NCBI RefSeq assembly: GCF_022664455.2
Contig: NZ_JAKRKC020000002.1
Span: 310,001-374,000 of the forward strand
Direction: 5' to 3'
Length of the DNA stretch: 64,000 bases
From: Actinomadura luzonensis
Lineage (GTDB): Bacteria; Actinomycetota; Actinomycetes; Streptosporangiales; Streptosporangiaceae
The notes beneath the pieces are model-generated. The model searched no databases, was not told where the DNA came from, and saw nothing but the letters and a program-made list of their open reading frames with translations. Shown piece by piece: positions 1-7,454 of the stretch; position 1 is the first letter of the stretch, and every line of letters begins with the position of its first letter. The position numbers were made by a program, and so were the translations under genes.

Positions 1-317
1 TGGCCGCCGGACATGTGCAGGATCGTCGCGGCGTTGTTGAGGATCTGGTCGAGCGCGAGCAGGCTGAAGTTCACCGTCATGATCTCGACGATGGGCCGCA
101 TGCCGCCCATGGCCGCGCCGATGCCGGCCCCGACGAACGCCGACTCCGACAGCGGCGTGTCCCGGACGCGCTCCGGCCCGAACTTCTCCAGCAGGCCGAG
201 GCTGACCGCGAAGCAGCCGCCGTACATGCCGACGTCCTCGCCCATGAGGAAGACCCGCTCGTCGGCGAGCAGGGCCTCACTGATGGCCTCGCGCATCGCC
301 TCCCGGTAGGTGGTCAT
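1..317 (-). CDS. pdhB: Pyruvate dehydrogenase E1 component, beta subunit (partial)
   Basis: The N-terminal ~105 residues of a transketolase-like E1 beta subunit; the rest lies beyond the left edge. It begins MTTYREAMREAISEALL and carries the family blocks GEDVGMYGG, RVRDTPLSE and GAAMGGMRPIVEIM. With the alpha subunit it forms the thiamine-diphosphate E1 heterotetramer that decarboxylates a 2-oxo acid and passes the acyl group to lipoyl E2 in the cytoplasm. The alpha subunit stops one base before this ATG, so the two are co-transcribed and probably translationally coupled. Pyruvate is the likeliest substrate; acetoin or branched-chain keto acids cannot be excluded because the E2 gene is outside the window. 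Confidence 0.85.
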   Translation of the reverse strand, partial: MTTYREAMREAISEALLADERVFLMGEDVGMYGGCFAVSLGLLEKFGPERVRDTPLSESAFVGAGIGAAMGGMRPIVEIMTVNFSLLALDQILNNAATILHMSGG

Positions 318-318
318 G

Positions 319-1272
319 TCAGACCTCGCTGTAGACGAAGCGGGTGAGCTCCTCGACCGGCTCCAGCGGCGCCCGCTCGGCGAAGTCGATCGCCTCGTCC
401 AGCTCCTGGGCGATCTCCTTCTCCAGCTCGGCCGTCTCCGGCCCGGGCAGCTCGATCACGTCGAGCGGGTCGCGGTGCTTCCACTGCTCGATCTCGGCCT
501 TGTCGCGGTAGCGGTCGGGGTCGTACATGGAGTGGGCGCGGAAGCGGTAGGTGCGCAGCTCCAGGAAGTGCGGCCCGGCCCCGGCGCGGACGGCCTCGCA
601 CGCCTTGCCGGCCGCGTCGGCGACCGCGCGCGCGTCCATGCCGTCCACCGGCCAGGCGGCCACGTCGTAGGCGGCGGCGCGCAGCGCCAGGTCGGTCTCG
701 GCCTGGGAGCGGGCCAGCGCGGTGCCCATGGCGTACTGGTTGTTCTCGCAGGCGAACAGCACCGGCAGCCGCCACAGCGAGGCCAGGTTGAGGCATTCGT
801 GGAACTCGCCCTCGGCCATCGCGCCCTCGCCGAAGAAGCAGGCCGTCACGCGCGGGCGCTCGAGCAGCTTGTCGGCCAGGGCCAGCCCGACCGCCAGGGG
901 CAGGCCGCCTCCGACGATCGCGTTGCCGCCGTAGAAGCGGCGGGCGGCGTCGAAGATGTGCATGGAGCCGCCACGGCCCCGGCTGGTGCCGGACACCCTG
1001 CCGTACATCTCCGCCATGATCGTCTTGGCGGGGACGCCGCGGGCCAGGGCGTGGCCGTGCTCACGGTAGGTGGACACGACCGTGTCCTCCGGGGTCAGCG
1101 CGTGGCAGACGCCCGCCGCCACGGCCTCCTCGCCGATGTAGAGGTGCATGAAGCCGCGGATCTTCTCGCCGCTGTACAGCTCGACGCAGCGTTCCTCGAA
1201 GCGGCGGATGCGCAGCATCTGACGCAGCAGTTCCCGGTCGCGGGACGGCTGCGTACGGGATTTGCGTGCCAT
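319..1272 (-). CDS. pdhA: Pyruvate dehydrogenase E1 component, alpha subunit
   Basis: A 317-residue E1 alpha subunit, the usual length of the short PDH/acetoin dehydrogenase alpha chains. The start is the ATG opening MARKSRTQPSRDRELL; an upstream in-frame start would add a low-complexity arginine-rich tail. Visible motifs are the entry block GFMHLYIGEEAVAAG, the phosphorylation-loop-like GGSMHIFD, and the thiamine-diphosphate/Mg motif FFGEGAMAEGEFHE followed by ENNQYAMGT. It acts with the beta subunit immediately downstream. The promoter gap it shares with the divergent archease/stress-protein pair carries a DosR-like box on this strand (1308-1323), suggesting hypoxia or dormancy control. Acetoin dehydrogenase is the main alternative. 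Confidence 0.88.
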   Translation of the reverse strand: MARKSRTQPSRDRELLRQMLRIRRFEERCVELYSGEKIRGFMHLYIGEEAVAAGVCHALTPEDTVVSTYREHGHALARGVPAKTIMAEMYGRVSGTSRGRGGSMHIFDAARRFYGGNAIVGGGLPLAVGLALADKLLERPRVTACFFGEGAMAEGEFHECLNLASLWRLPVLFACENNQYAMGTALARSQAETDLALRAAAYDVAAWPVDGMDARAVADAAGKACEAVRAGAGPHFLELRTYRFRAHSMYDPDRYRDKAEIEQWKHRDPLDVIELPGPETAELEKEIAQELDEAIDFAERAPLEPVEELTRFVYSEV

Positions 1273-1307
1273 GCCTCGACGGTGCGCTCGCGAATTCCCG
1301 CCCGACA

Positions 1308-1323
1308 GGGGCCAAAGTCCTCC
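1308..1323 (-). promoter_or_regulatory. DosR-like box upstream of pdhA
   Basis: On the minus strand this reads GGAGGACTTTGGCCCC, close to the mycobacterial DosR/DevR consensus (GGGACTTNNGTCCC). It ends 36 bases before the pdhA start, where an activator site would sit. The assignment rests on similarity and on repeated copies nearby; the regulator is not in the window. Confidence 0.5.
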
Positions 1324-1368
1324 GGACGGAGGAAGTGGACCTGAGCGGGCGCGGGCCCGCCGCCCGGC

Positions 1369-1418
1369 GGGGACTTTCAGCCCTACCCTCCCCTTGCCTC
1401 GTGCGCCGATCGTGGAAG
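1369..1418 (+). promoter_or_regulatory. DosR-like box plus conserved downstream promoter element
   Basis: GGGGACTTTCAGCCCTA at 1369-1385 is followed by GATCGTGGAAG at 1408-1418. The same two elements recur at 16026-16041 and 16064-16074, with the same 38-base offset from the first G of GGGACTTT. The second element probably covers the -10/start-site region. The promoter drives the archease-like/universal stress protein pair starting at 1455. Confidence 0.6.
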
Positions 1419-1454
1419 CGGCCCCATCGCGGAGGCTCGTGCCATGGAGGCGAG

Positions 1455-1979
1455 ATGACACACGAGGACGAGGGAGCGGGCTGCCGCGCCCGCTACGCGA
1501 ACGGCCGGATCATCCTGGACGCCTGGGCGCCCGGCAGGGCCGAGTGCATGGCGCAGGCGGTGCGCGGCCTGGTACGGGACGCGGTGCGGCCCGGCGGCGC
1601 GCCGCCCTGCGAGCAGGACGTCGAACGGGTCGAGGCGCTCCCGGACCGTGAGCTGCTCGCGCACGTCCTGGGCCGGGCCGTCGCCCAACTGGCCCGGCGC
1701 GGCCTGGTCCCCGCCGACGTGCTGATGAAGGAGGACGACGAGGGCGGCGTCACCACGACCCTGCTCCTCGTCCCGGGCACGCAGCTGCGGCGCATGCCCG
1801 CCGCCGGTCCCCGCGCCGACGACGTGCTGATCGAGCGGTCGGACGCGGGCTGGCGGTGCCACGTCGTGGTGGAGGCCCGGCCGGTGGCCGCGCTGCACGA
1901 GGGTTTCCCGCCGGCGACGCCGCGAGGATCCGCCGGGACGGCAGGGAGAGACGCGGGGACGAGCGGAGGAGGCGCGTGA
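1455..1979 (+). CDS. Archease-like protein
   Basis: A 174-residue cytoplasmic protein. The first ~140 residues fit the archease fold: an early acidic/aromatic strand, a helix with AECMAQAVRGLV, and the late block DDVLIERSDAGWRCHVVVE. Archeases activate RtcB-type RNA ligases elsewhere, but no ligase is seen here, so the role is open. The last ~30 residues are a disordered Gly/Ala/Arg tail. Start: ATG preceded by GGAGG (1446-1450). Its stop overlaps the following universal stress protein start (TGATG), so the two form an operon under the DosR-like promoter at 1369. Family assignment is moderate and is based on overall pattern only. Confidence 0.55.
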   Translation: MTHEDEGAGCRARYANGRIILDAWAPGRAECMAQAVRGLVRDAVRPGGAPPCEQDVERVEALPDRELLAHVLGRAVAQLARRGLVPADVLMKEDDEGGVTTTLLLVPGTQLRRMPAAGPRADDVLIERSDAGWRCHVVVEARPVAALHEGFPPATPRGSAGTAGRDAGTSGGGA

Positions 1980-2794
1980 TGACGCGACACGTCGTCGTCG
2001 GCGTGGACGGATCCGGGCCCGCGATGGCGGCGGTGGAGTGGGCCGCCGCCGACGCGGGCCGCAGAGGACTGGAGCTGCGCGTCGTGCACGTGTGCGAGCA
2101 GTGGCCCTACGGGGGCGCGGGCACACCGTGCTGCGCCGAGGCGCTGGAGACGGCCGCGGCGCGGGCCCGTGAGCTGGCGCCCGGCATCGAGGTGGCCACC
2201 CGGCGCCTGCCCGGCAACGCAGTGGAGGCACTGATCGGCGAGTCGGCGTCCGCCGACAGCGTGGTGCTCGGCAGCCGGGGGCTGGGCGGGTTCGCCGGGA
2301 TGGTGCTGGGCTCGGTCGGCCTGGCCGTGGCCGGGCACGCCGCCGGGCCCGTCGTGATCGTGCGCGGGCCGTCCGCGGTGCGGCACGGCCGGGTGGTCGT
2401 CGGCCACGACGGCTCCGGCCACGCCGAGGCCGCGATGGGGTACGGCGTCGAGCAGGCCCGGGCGCGGCGGGTGCCGCTGCTCGTCGTCCACGTGCCGTGG
2501 ACGCCGGCCTTCTCCCGGTACGGGTACTCGCCGCAGCAGGACGTCCGCGAGGCGGCCGAGCGGCTGGAGCCGTGGCGGGCCAGGCATCCCGACGTGGACA
2601 TCGTCGACGTGCGGCAGGCCGGGCATCCGGTCGCCGTGCTGGCGGCGGCCGGTGCCGCGGCGGACCTGCTGGTGGTGGGCTCGCGCGGGCTGGGCGGGTT
2701 CGCCTCGGCCGTGCTCGGCTCGGTCAGTCACGGCGTCCTGCACCACGCGACCTGCCCCGTCGCGGTCGTCCGGCCGCGGACCGGCGGTGCCTGA
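1979..2794 (+). CDS. Tandem universal stress protein
   Basis: A 271-residue protein of two UspA domains (about 1-130 and 138-265). Each begins with a hydrophobic strand and Asp (VVVGVDGSG, VVVGHDGSG) and ends with the ATP-binding loop GSRGLGGFAGMVLGSVG or GSRGLGGFASAVLGSVS, so both halves should bind ATP. Tandem Usp proteins of this type are hallmarks of DosR regulons in mycobacteria and related actinobacteria. A strong GGAGGAGG ribosome site precedes the ATG, which overlaps the archease-like gene's stop. Probable role: stress survival or dormancy signalling in the cytoplasm; the molecular target is unknown. Confidence 0.92.
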   Translation: MTRHVVVGVDGSGPAMAAVEWAAADAGRRGLELRVVHVCEQWPYGGAGTPCCAEALETAAARARELAPGIEVATRRLPGNAVEALIGESASADSVVLGSRGLGGFAGMVLGSVGLAVAGHAAGPVVIVRGPSAVRHGRVVVGHDGSGHAEAAMGYGVEQARARRVPLLVVHVPWTPAFSRYGYSPQQDVREAAERLEPWRARHPDVDIVDVRQAGHPVAVLAAAGAAADLLVVGSRGLGGFASAVLGSVSHGVLHHATCPVAVVRPRTGGA

Positions 2795-2804
2795 GCAGCC
2801 GCGG

Positions 2805-3674
2805 TCACGGCTCCAGGCTGTTCGGGACGGAGTCGGACGGGCCGTACGGGTACTGCGTGTGCCCGCCCGCGTCGTAGATCTTCACCCACGTGACGGACGG
2901 GAACTGCTTGAGCGTCGGCATGATCTCGTCGGCGATCGTGAAGGTGGAGCCGGCGCCGGTGACGGGGCCGGTCAGGTAGACCCTGGCGATCCCCTTCTGC
3001 ACGGTCAGCCTGCTGAAGCCGGTCGCCTTGGAGCTGACGAAGCGCAGCCCCTGCGCCTTCTCGGCCGGTGTGGGGCCGGCGAACAGGCGCTGCAGCGCGC
3101 CGTAGGCGGTGGCCGGCGGGACGGCCGGCCGTTGCACGGCCGTGGTGTACGGCAGGCGGCCGGCGTTGTAGTTGGCCGTGTTGAGGAAGTGGTCGCGCAC
3201 CGGGACGGTCCGGTAGGGCGTGGTGATGTCGACCACGACCCGGCTGGGCCGGGTCAGCTTGTGGACCCGGTACGGTGTCCGCCTGGCCAGCCCGACGCCG
3301 TAGGTGAGCGTCGAGTTGTACGGCGTGGCGCCGGCGACCTGGATGAGGCCCGGCAGCGGGTACGTGGTGCGGGCCGTGCCGGCGCCGGCGTCGGCCGCCT
3401 CGAACCGGACCCGCAGCAGCGCGTCGCCGACGAGGCCGACGGTTCGGCCGGTCGCCTGGTCGACGACCCGGTCGACGTAGCTGGTCTGCGTCCACCGCGG
3501 GAGGCCGCCGCGGAACTCGAACACGAGCCGGTCGAAGCCCGGCTGGTGCGCGGCGCGCACGCCGATCAGCGTGGGCACCCGGGCCAGCTGGGCGGCCTGC
3601 GCGGGCAGGGCCACCGGGACGGTCACCGCCGCGGCCAGGGCCGCGCCGGCGATGAGGGGACGGATCGGGAGCAT
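2805..3674 (-). CDS. Secreted AMIN-like/GerMN domain protein
   Basis: A 289-residue exported protein. Residues 1-28 form a signal peptide (hydrophobic run, then PAQAA). Residues ~30-150 look like the actinobacterial AMIN-like domain (GFDRLVFEFRGGLPRW; later RVVVDITTPY), a beta domain usually linked to peptidoglycan or cell-surface binding. Residues ~185-285 resemble a GerMN domain (YGALQRLFAGPTPAEKAQG, then a YLTGPVTGAGSTFTIADEI block). It is convergent with the stress protein and stands alone. A DosR-like box on this strand (3741-3755) lies 67 bases upstream. The enzymatic role, if any, is unknown; an envelope function is likely. Confidence 0.8.
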   Translation of the reverse strand: MLPIRPLIAGAALAAAVTVPVALPAQAAQLARVPTLIGVRAAHQPGFDRLVFEFRGGLPRWTQTSYVDRVVDQATGRTVGLVGDALLRVRFEAADAGAGTARTTYPLPGLIQVAGATPYNSTLTYGVGLARRTPYRVHKLTRPSRVVVDITTPYRTVPVRDHFLNTANYNAGRLPYTTAVQRPAVPPATAYGALQRLFAGPTPAEKAQGLRFVSSKATGFSRLTVQKGIARVYLTGPVTGAGSTFTIADEIMPTLKQFPSVTWVKIYDAGGHTQYPYGPSDSVPNSLEP

Positions 3675-3740
3675 GGCGCATCATCTTCTTCCCCGATTGT
3701 GCTCCTGAGCCCAGCGTCGGACACGGCGGGCGGCGGCGGC

Positions 3741-3755
3741 AGAGGCGAAGGTCAC
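3741..3755 (-). promoter_or_regulatory. DosR-like box upstream of AMIN-like gene
   Basis: On the minus strand it reads GTGACCTTCGCCTCT, 13 of 15 bases identical to GGGACGTTCGCCTCT at 13137-13151 upstream of the SPFH gene. It is a weaker member of the family but correctly placed and oriented. Confidence 0.4.
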
Positions 3756-3808
3756 GGACCGGCCGCCGATCAGCCGGGCCGCCCGGTGATGTGGTCACGG
3801 CGCGAGGC

Positions 3809-5236
3809 TCAGCCCAGGAGGTAGGCCACGACGTCGGCGGCGGTGTAGCCGGCGGGGTGAGCGGCGGACAGGTGGCGGACGGCGGTCAGGTCGGTGCCGC
3901 AGGTCACGATCGCGGGCTCGGCGTAGCCGCCGGGGCGTTCCTGGGCGTAGCCGGCGGTGGCCAGCAGCGCGTTGCACAGGCAGCGGCGGCCCTCGGTGTT
4001 CTGGACGCGGCCGCCGCGCCGCTGCTGGTAGACCTCGACCGGCTCGGCCGGGCAGCGGTAGCCGACCGTGCCGTCCGGCTTGCGGTACGGCGAGCGCAGC
4101 ACGCCCAGGTCGCACAGCCGGGGCCGGTCGGCGTACACGTCCTCGCGCGACACGGTGCCCTCCAGGTCGACCACCTTGAACGGGAACCCGGTCGGCGAGA
4201 CCCGTGCGTCGGTGCGCACCCGCGCGCCCTCGCGCGCCACCCGGCCCAGCACGGCCTGCTTGAGCGGCGCCGCCATGCCGGACTCGGCGCAGAACGCGAA
4301 CGCGGTGCCCGCCTGGATCCCGGCCGCGCCCCCGGCGAGCGCCGCGGCCAGCCCGTCCGGGCCGCCGTACCCGCCGGCCATCCAGAACGGCAGCCCGATC
4401 GCCGCCATCTCCGCCGGCTCGACCACGTCCCGTTCGCCGTAGACGGGCTGGCCGGAGGCGTCCAGGTGGCGCGGGCCGCGCGGGGGCGCGTTGTGCCCGC
4501 CCGCCGGCGGCCCCTCCACCACGAAGCCGTCCGGCCGGGACGCGGGGTCGGCGGCCAGCGCGGCGGCCAGATCGACCGAGGCCACGATCGCCTCGAACCG
4601 GGGCCGGCGCAGCGCCGGCGGCCGGTCCCACAGGGCCGCCGGGTCGAACTCGACGCACGTGTCGCCGTCGGCGGAGGTCGCCCCCTGCACGCGGACCGGC
4701 AGCGCCACCGGCCGGTGCGCGGCGAGCCGGTCGAGCAGGGCGGGCAGCTCGGCCGGGTTGCCCGCGCCCATCAGGATGTGGTCGGCCCCGGCCAGCAGCG
4801 CGCCGTAGCAGGCGAACGGGATCGGCAGCTCGATCTTGCGCAGGTAGTTGACGCCGACGCGCCCGTCGTGTCCCTCCTTGGCCAGGTACACCTCGGCGAA
4901 GTTGGCCACGATGGTCAGCGCGACCAGGGCGCGGCCCGGCCGCAGCGAGTAGCGCGGCACCGGCCGGAACGGCGTGCCCGGCCGCTTGCCGCCGGGCACG
5001 TAGAAGGTGCGGACGACCTGATCCGCCATCTCGGGGATGGGGAAGCGCGCCAGCGCGCGCCGCAGGTGGCCGCCCGGGTCGCCGAGCTGCAGCCGGCGGG
5101 CGCAGACCAGGTCGACGGCCGTGCCCGAGACCGTGCCGAGCTGGCCCAGGCGGGAGACGGTCCGGGCGAGGCGCCAGTCGGAGACGGCCACGCCCATGCC
5201 GCCCTGGATGATGCGGGGCAGGCGTTCCTCGTTCAC
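3809..5236 (-). CDS. Nitronate monooxygenase-family flavoprotein (PfaD-like)
   Basis: A 475-residue FMN-dependent TIM-barrel enzyme of the nitronate monooxygenase/2-nitropropane dioxygenase superfamily. It starts with the family hallmark RIIQGGMGVAVSDWRLA and carries the FMN-phosphate region WMAGGYGGPDGLAAALAGG with GIQAGTAFAF. It is ~100 residues longer than typical nitronate monooxygenases. The C-terminal part has a Cys-rich block (RRCLCNALLATAGYAQ) and resembles the PfaD/enoyl-reductase-like branch, so the true substrate may be an enoyl thioester rather than a nitronate. Start: GTG preceded by GGGAGGGG. Two DosR-like boxes lie 116-154 bases upstream. Confidence 0.78.
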   Translation of the reverse strand: MNEERLPRIIQGGMGVAVSDWRLARTVSRLGQLGTVSGTAVDLVCARRLQLGDPGGHLRRALARFPIPEMADQVVRTFYVPGGKRPGTPFRPVPRYSLRPGRALVALTIVANFAEVYLAKEGHDGRVGVNYLRKIELPIPFACYGALLAGADHILMGAGNPAELPALLDRLAAHRPVALPVRVQGATSADGDTCVEFDPAALWDRPPALRRPRFEAIVASVDLAAALAADPASRPDGFVVEGPPAGGHNAPPRGPRHLDASGQPVYGERDVVEPAEMAAIGLPFWMAGGYGGPDGLAAALAGGAAGIQAGTAFAFCAESGMAAPLKQAVLGRVAREGARVRTDARVSPTGFPFKVVDLEGTVSREDVYADRPRLCDLGVLRSPYRKPDGTVGYRCPAEPVEVYQQRRGGRVQNTEGRRCLCNALLATAGYAQERPGGYAEPAIVTCGTDLTAVRHLSAAHPAGYTAADVVAYLLG

Positions 5237-5351
5237 GGTGCCCCTCCCTTACAGCTCGACGTGCGGCGGATCTTGCTGTCCCGGCCCGCAGCGCGTGTCC
5301 TCGCCGTCGTGCCGGTGCGTCCACCACATCAGGGCCGCGCACGGGAGCCGC

Positions 5352-5390
5352 AGGGCCGTTCGGCCTGACGCCCGGCGCCGAAGGGCCCCC
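5352..5390 (-). promoter_or_regulatory. Pair of DosR-like boxes upstream of nitronate monooxygenase
   Basis: Two palindromic sites, AGGGCCGTTCGGCCTGA (5352-5368) and, read on the minus strand, GGGGGCCCTTCGGCGC (5375-5390), lie about 22 bases apart centre to centre. Paired sites at that spacing are common in DosR-type promoters. They sit in the gap between the ATPase operon's end and the nitronate monooxygenase gene. Confidence 0.4.
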
Positions 5391-5451
5391 GATTCCAGGC
5401 GGGGCGGGCCGGCCCCGCCGTCGCCACGCCCGTGCTCCTGTGCCCGGCCGA

Positions 5452-6093
5452 TCACGACACGGGGGGACGCAGCCCGTCCGCCGTGGGCTTCGCGGCCCTG
5501 GCGGACGTGGTCGCGACGCGGCGCCGGGCCTGCACCGCCGCCGCCCGCTCGCCTTCGTCGAGCGCCAGGTCGAGGTCGGTGAGGGCGCGCCGCAGCGCGG
5601 GCGTCCACCGTTCCCGGAGCGCTCTGATCCGGGTGGTCGTGGTGGCGGTCTCGGCGGTCACGACGCGGAGCGCCTCACGTGCCGCGGCGTGCCTGGCCCC
5701 CGCCTCGACGGCGGCGCGGCAGGCGAGCCGCGCGGGGGTGACCGCGGCGCTGAGCGGCAGCAGGCCGGACGGGTCGGGGAAGCGGCAGTGCACGCGTTCG
5801 GGGAAGGCGGCGCCCATCACCTCGGCCCACTCCACGGTGATCTCGGCCGGTGGGGCGTGCGGGAGCGCGCGCTCCCCGGCGAGGGCGGCCGCTCTGAGGG
5901 CCCAGGTCTCGGCTTCGGCGAGGGCGGCGTTCCACTCGCGTCCGGTCCGCTCGTTGAGCAGCCGCAGCCGCTGCTGCTCCTGGCGCAGGATCCGGAGCTT
6001 GCGGTCCAGCAGGTCGATGCCGCGTGCGGCGGTGGCCAGGCGGTGCCGCAGCCACAGCCGTCCGGCGCGGCCGGAGGGCACGTGCAGCTTCAT
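5452..6093 (-). CDS. ntpD: A/V-type ATPase subunit D (central stalk)
   Basis: A 213-residue subunit D, the coiled-coil rotor shaft of the A3B3 head. The family opening (V-SGRAGRLWLRHRLATAARGIDLLDRKLRIL) and the long N- and C-terminal helices are present. It is the last gene of the operon; its ATG overlaps the subunit B stop (ATGA). It would couple ATP turnover in the head to rotation of the c-ring. Because no subunit F is encoded, D would have to seat on the C subunit without its usual partner. The last ~15 residues are divergent. Confidence 0.88.
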   Translation of the reverse strand: MKLHVPSGRAGRLWLRHRLATAARGIDLLDRKLRILRQEQQRLRLLNERTGREWNAALAEAETWALRAAALAGERALPHAPPAEITVEWAEVMGAAFPERVHCRFPDPSGLLPLSAAVTPARLACRAAVEAGARHAAAREALRVVTAETATTTTRIRALRERWTPALRRALTDLDLALDEGERAAAVQARRRVATTSARAAKPTADGLRPPVS

Positions 6094-7454
6094 GCGGCCT
6101 CCCTGTAGCGGGCCTCCAGGACGCCGGGGTCCAGCATGGACAGCTCGCGCCGCGGCAGCACGGACAGGACGCGCCAGGCCCGCTCGAACGTCTGCTCCAG
6201 TGTTCTCGCCTCGTCGCCGGGCTGGCGGAGCAGGTCCTCGGTGAAGGCGCGGGCGAGGTCGAGGTAGCAGCGGTCGGTGGCGCTGAGCGCGCCGGCACCC
6301 ACCAGCTCGGCCAGTTCGCCGGCCTGCCGGGCGCGGGCCAGCGCGGCGAGCGTCTGCGCGGCGAGGTCCATGTGCTCGGGCTCGGTGCGGCCCGCGCCCA
6401 CTCCGCCGCGCATGAGCCGGGAGAGCGAGGCCAGCGGATCGATCGGGGGGTAGACCGGGATGGCGGGGGACAGCACGATCTGCCCTTCGGTGATGTAGCC
6501 GCTGAGGTCGGGGACCGGATGGGTGATGTCCCCGGCCGGCATGGTCAGCACCGGCAGCAGCGTCAGCGATCCGGGCCGGCCCCGTACCCGGCCGCACCGC
6601 TCGTACAGGGAGGCGAGGTCGCTGTAGAGGTAGCCGGGGTAGGCGCGGCGGGCGGGGATCTCGCCGCGGGCGGCAGACACCTCGCGCAGCGCCTCGCAGT
6701 AGCTGGTCATGTCGGCCATCACGACCAGGACGTGCCGGCCCAGCTCGAAGGCGAGATGCTCGGCCACGGTCAGCGCGATCCGGGGCGTCAGCACCCGTTC
6801 GATGACCGGGTCGTCGGCGAGGTTGAGCAGCAGCACCAGCTCGCCGGCGGCCGAGCGCAGCTCCAGCGCGTCCCGCACCGCGGCGGCGTCGGCGTGGGTG
6901 AGCCCCATCGCGGCGAACACGACGCTGAACGGCTCGCCGCCGACGTGTGACTGCGCGGCGATCTGCGCCGCCAGCTCCAGGTGCGGCAGGCCCGGCGCCG
7001 AGAACAGCGCGATCTTCTGGCCGCGGACGAGCGTGGTCAGCAGGTCGACGGCCGACACCCCGGTCAGCACGGGCTCGGCGGGCGGTACCCGCCAGGTCGG
7101 GTTGAGCGGGAAGCCGCCCGCGGGAGCGGCGGCGGTGCCGAAGACGGGCGGGCCGCCGTCCAGCGGCGCGCCGCGGCCGTCGCAGACCCGGCCCAGCCAG
7201 CCCGCGCCGACCGGCACGCGCAGGGGAGAGCCGGCGAAGCCGACCCGGGTACCGTCCCTGGACATGCCCGAGGTGCCCTCCAGCACCTGCACCAGCGCGA
7301 GATCGCGGTCCACCTCCAACACCAGGCCGTGCCGGGTCTCGCCGGACGGCAGCCGGATCGTCGCGGACTCGTCCCAGCCGACGCCGGAGACGCCGCTGAC
7401 CACGGCCAGCGGGCCGCGCAGCTCGCTGATCGCGGTGTACTCGAGCTCGATCAT
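6090..7454 (-). CDS. ntpB: A/V-type ATPase subunit B
   Basis: A 454-residue non-catalytic nucleotide-binding-fold subunit. It opens IELEYTAISELRGPLAVVSGV. As normal for B subunits, the P-loop is degenerate (FSAPGLPHLELAAQIA). The block PARRAYPGYLYSDLASLYERCGR matches the B-family signature and is followed by LPVLTMPAGDITHPVPD. Three copies alternate with subunit A in the head. Start and stop overlap the neighbouring A and D genes by four bases each, indicating coupled translation. Confidence 0.95.
   Translation of the reverse strand: MIELEYTAISELRGPLAVVSGVSGVGWDESATIRLPSGETRHGLVLEVDRDLALVQVLEGTSGMSRDGTRVGFAGSPLRVPVGAGWLGRVCDGRGAPLDGGPPVFGTAAAPAGGFPLNPTWRVPPAEPVLTGVSAVDLLTTLVRGQKIALFSAPGLPHLELAAQIAAQSHVGGEPFSVVFAAMGLTHADAAAVRDALELRSAAGELVLLLNLADDPVIERVLTPRIALTVAEHLAFELGRHVLVVMADMTSYCEALREVSAARGEIPARRAYPGYLYSDLASLYERCGRVRGRPGSLTLLPVLTMPAGDITHPVPDLSGYITEGQIVLSPAIPVYPPIDPLASLSRLMRGGVGAGRTEPEHMDLAAQTLAALARARQAGELAELVGAGALSATDRCYLDLARAFTEDLLRQPGDEARTLEQTFERAWRVLSVLPRRELSMLDPGVLEARYREAA

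Noticed and set aside
310..1344. Long open frames opposite the pdhA gene and similar mirror frames throughout
   Set aside because: They are antisense or alternate-frame reads of real genes, caused by high GC. They lack ribosome sites and family motifs and have Arg/Gly/Ala/His-rich composition.
1273..1461. Upstream extension of pdhA to a start at 1461
   Set aside because: It would add 63 low-complexity residues and run through both DosR-like boxes and the divergent promoter.
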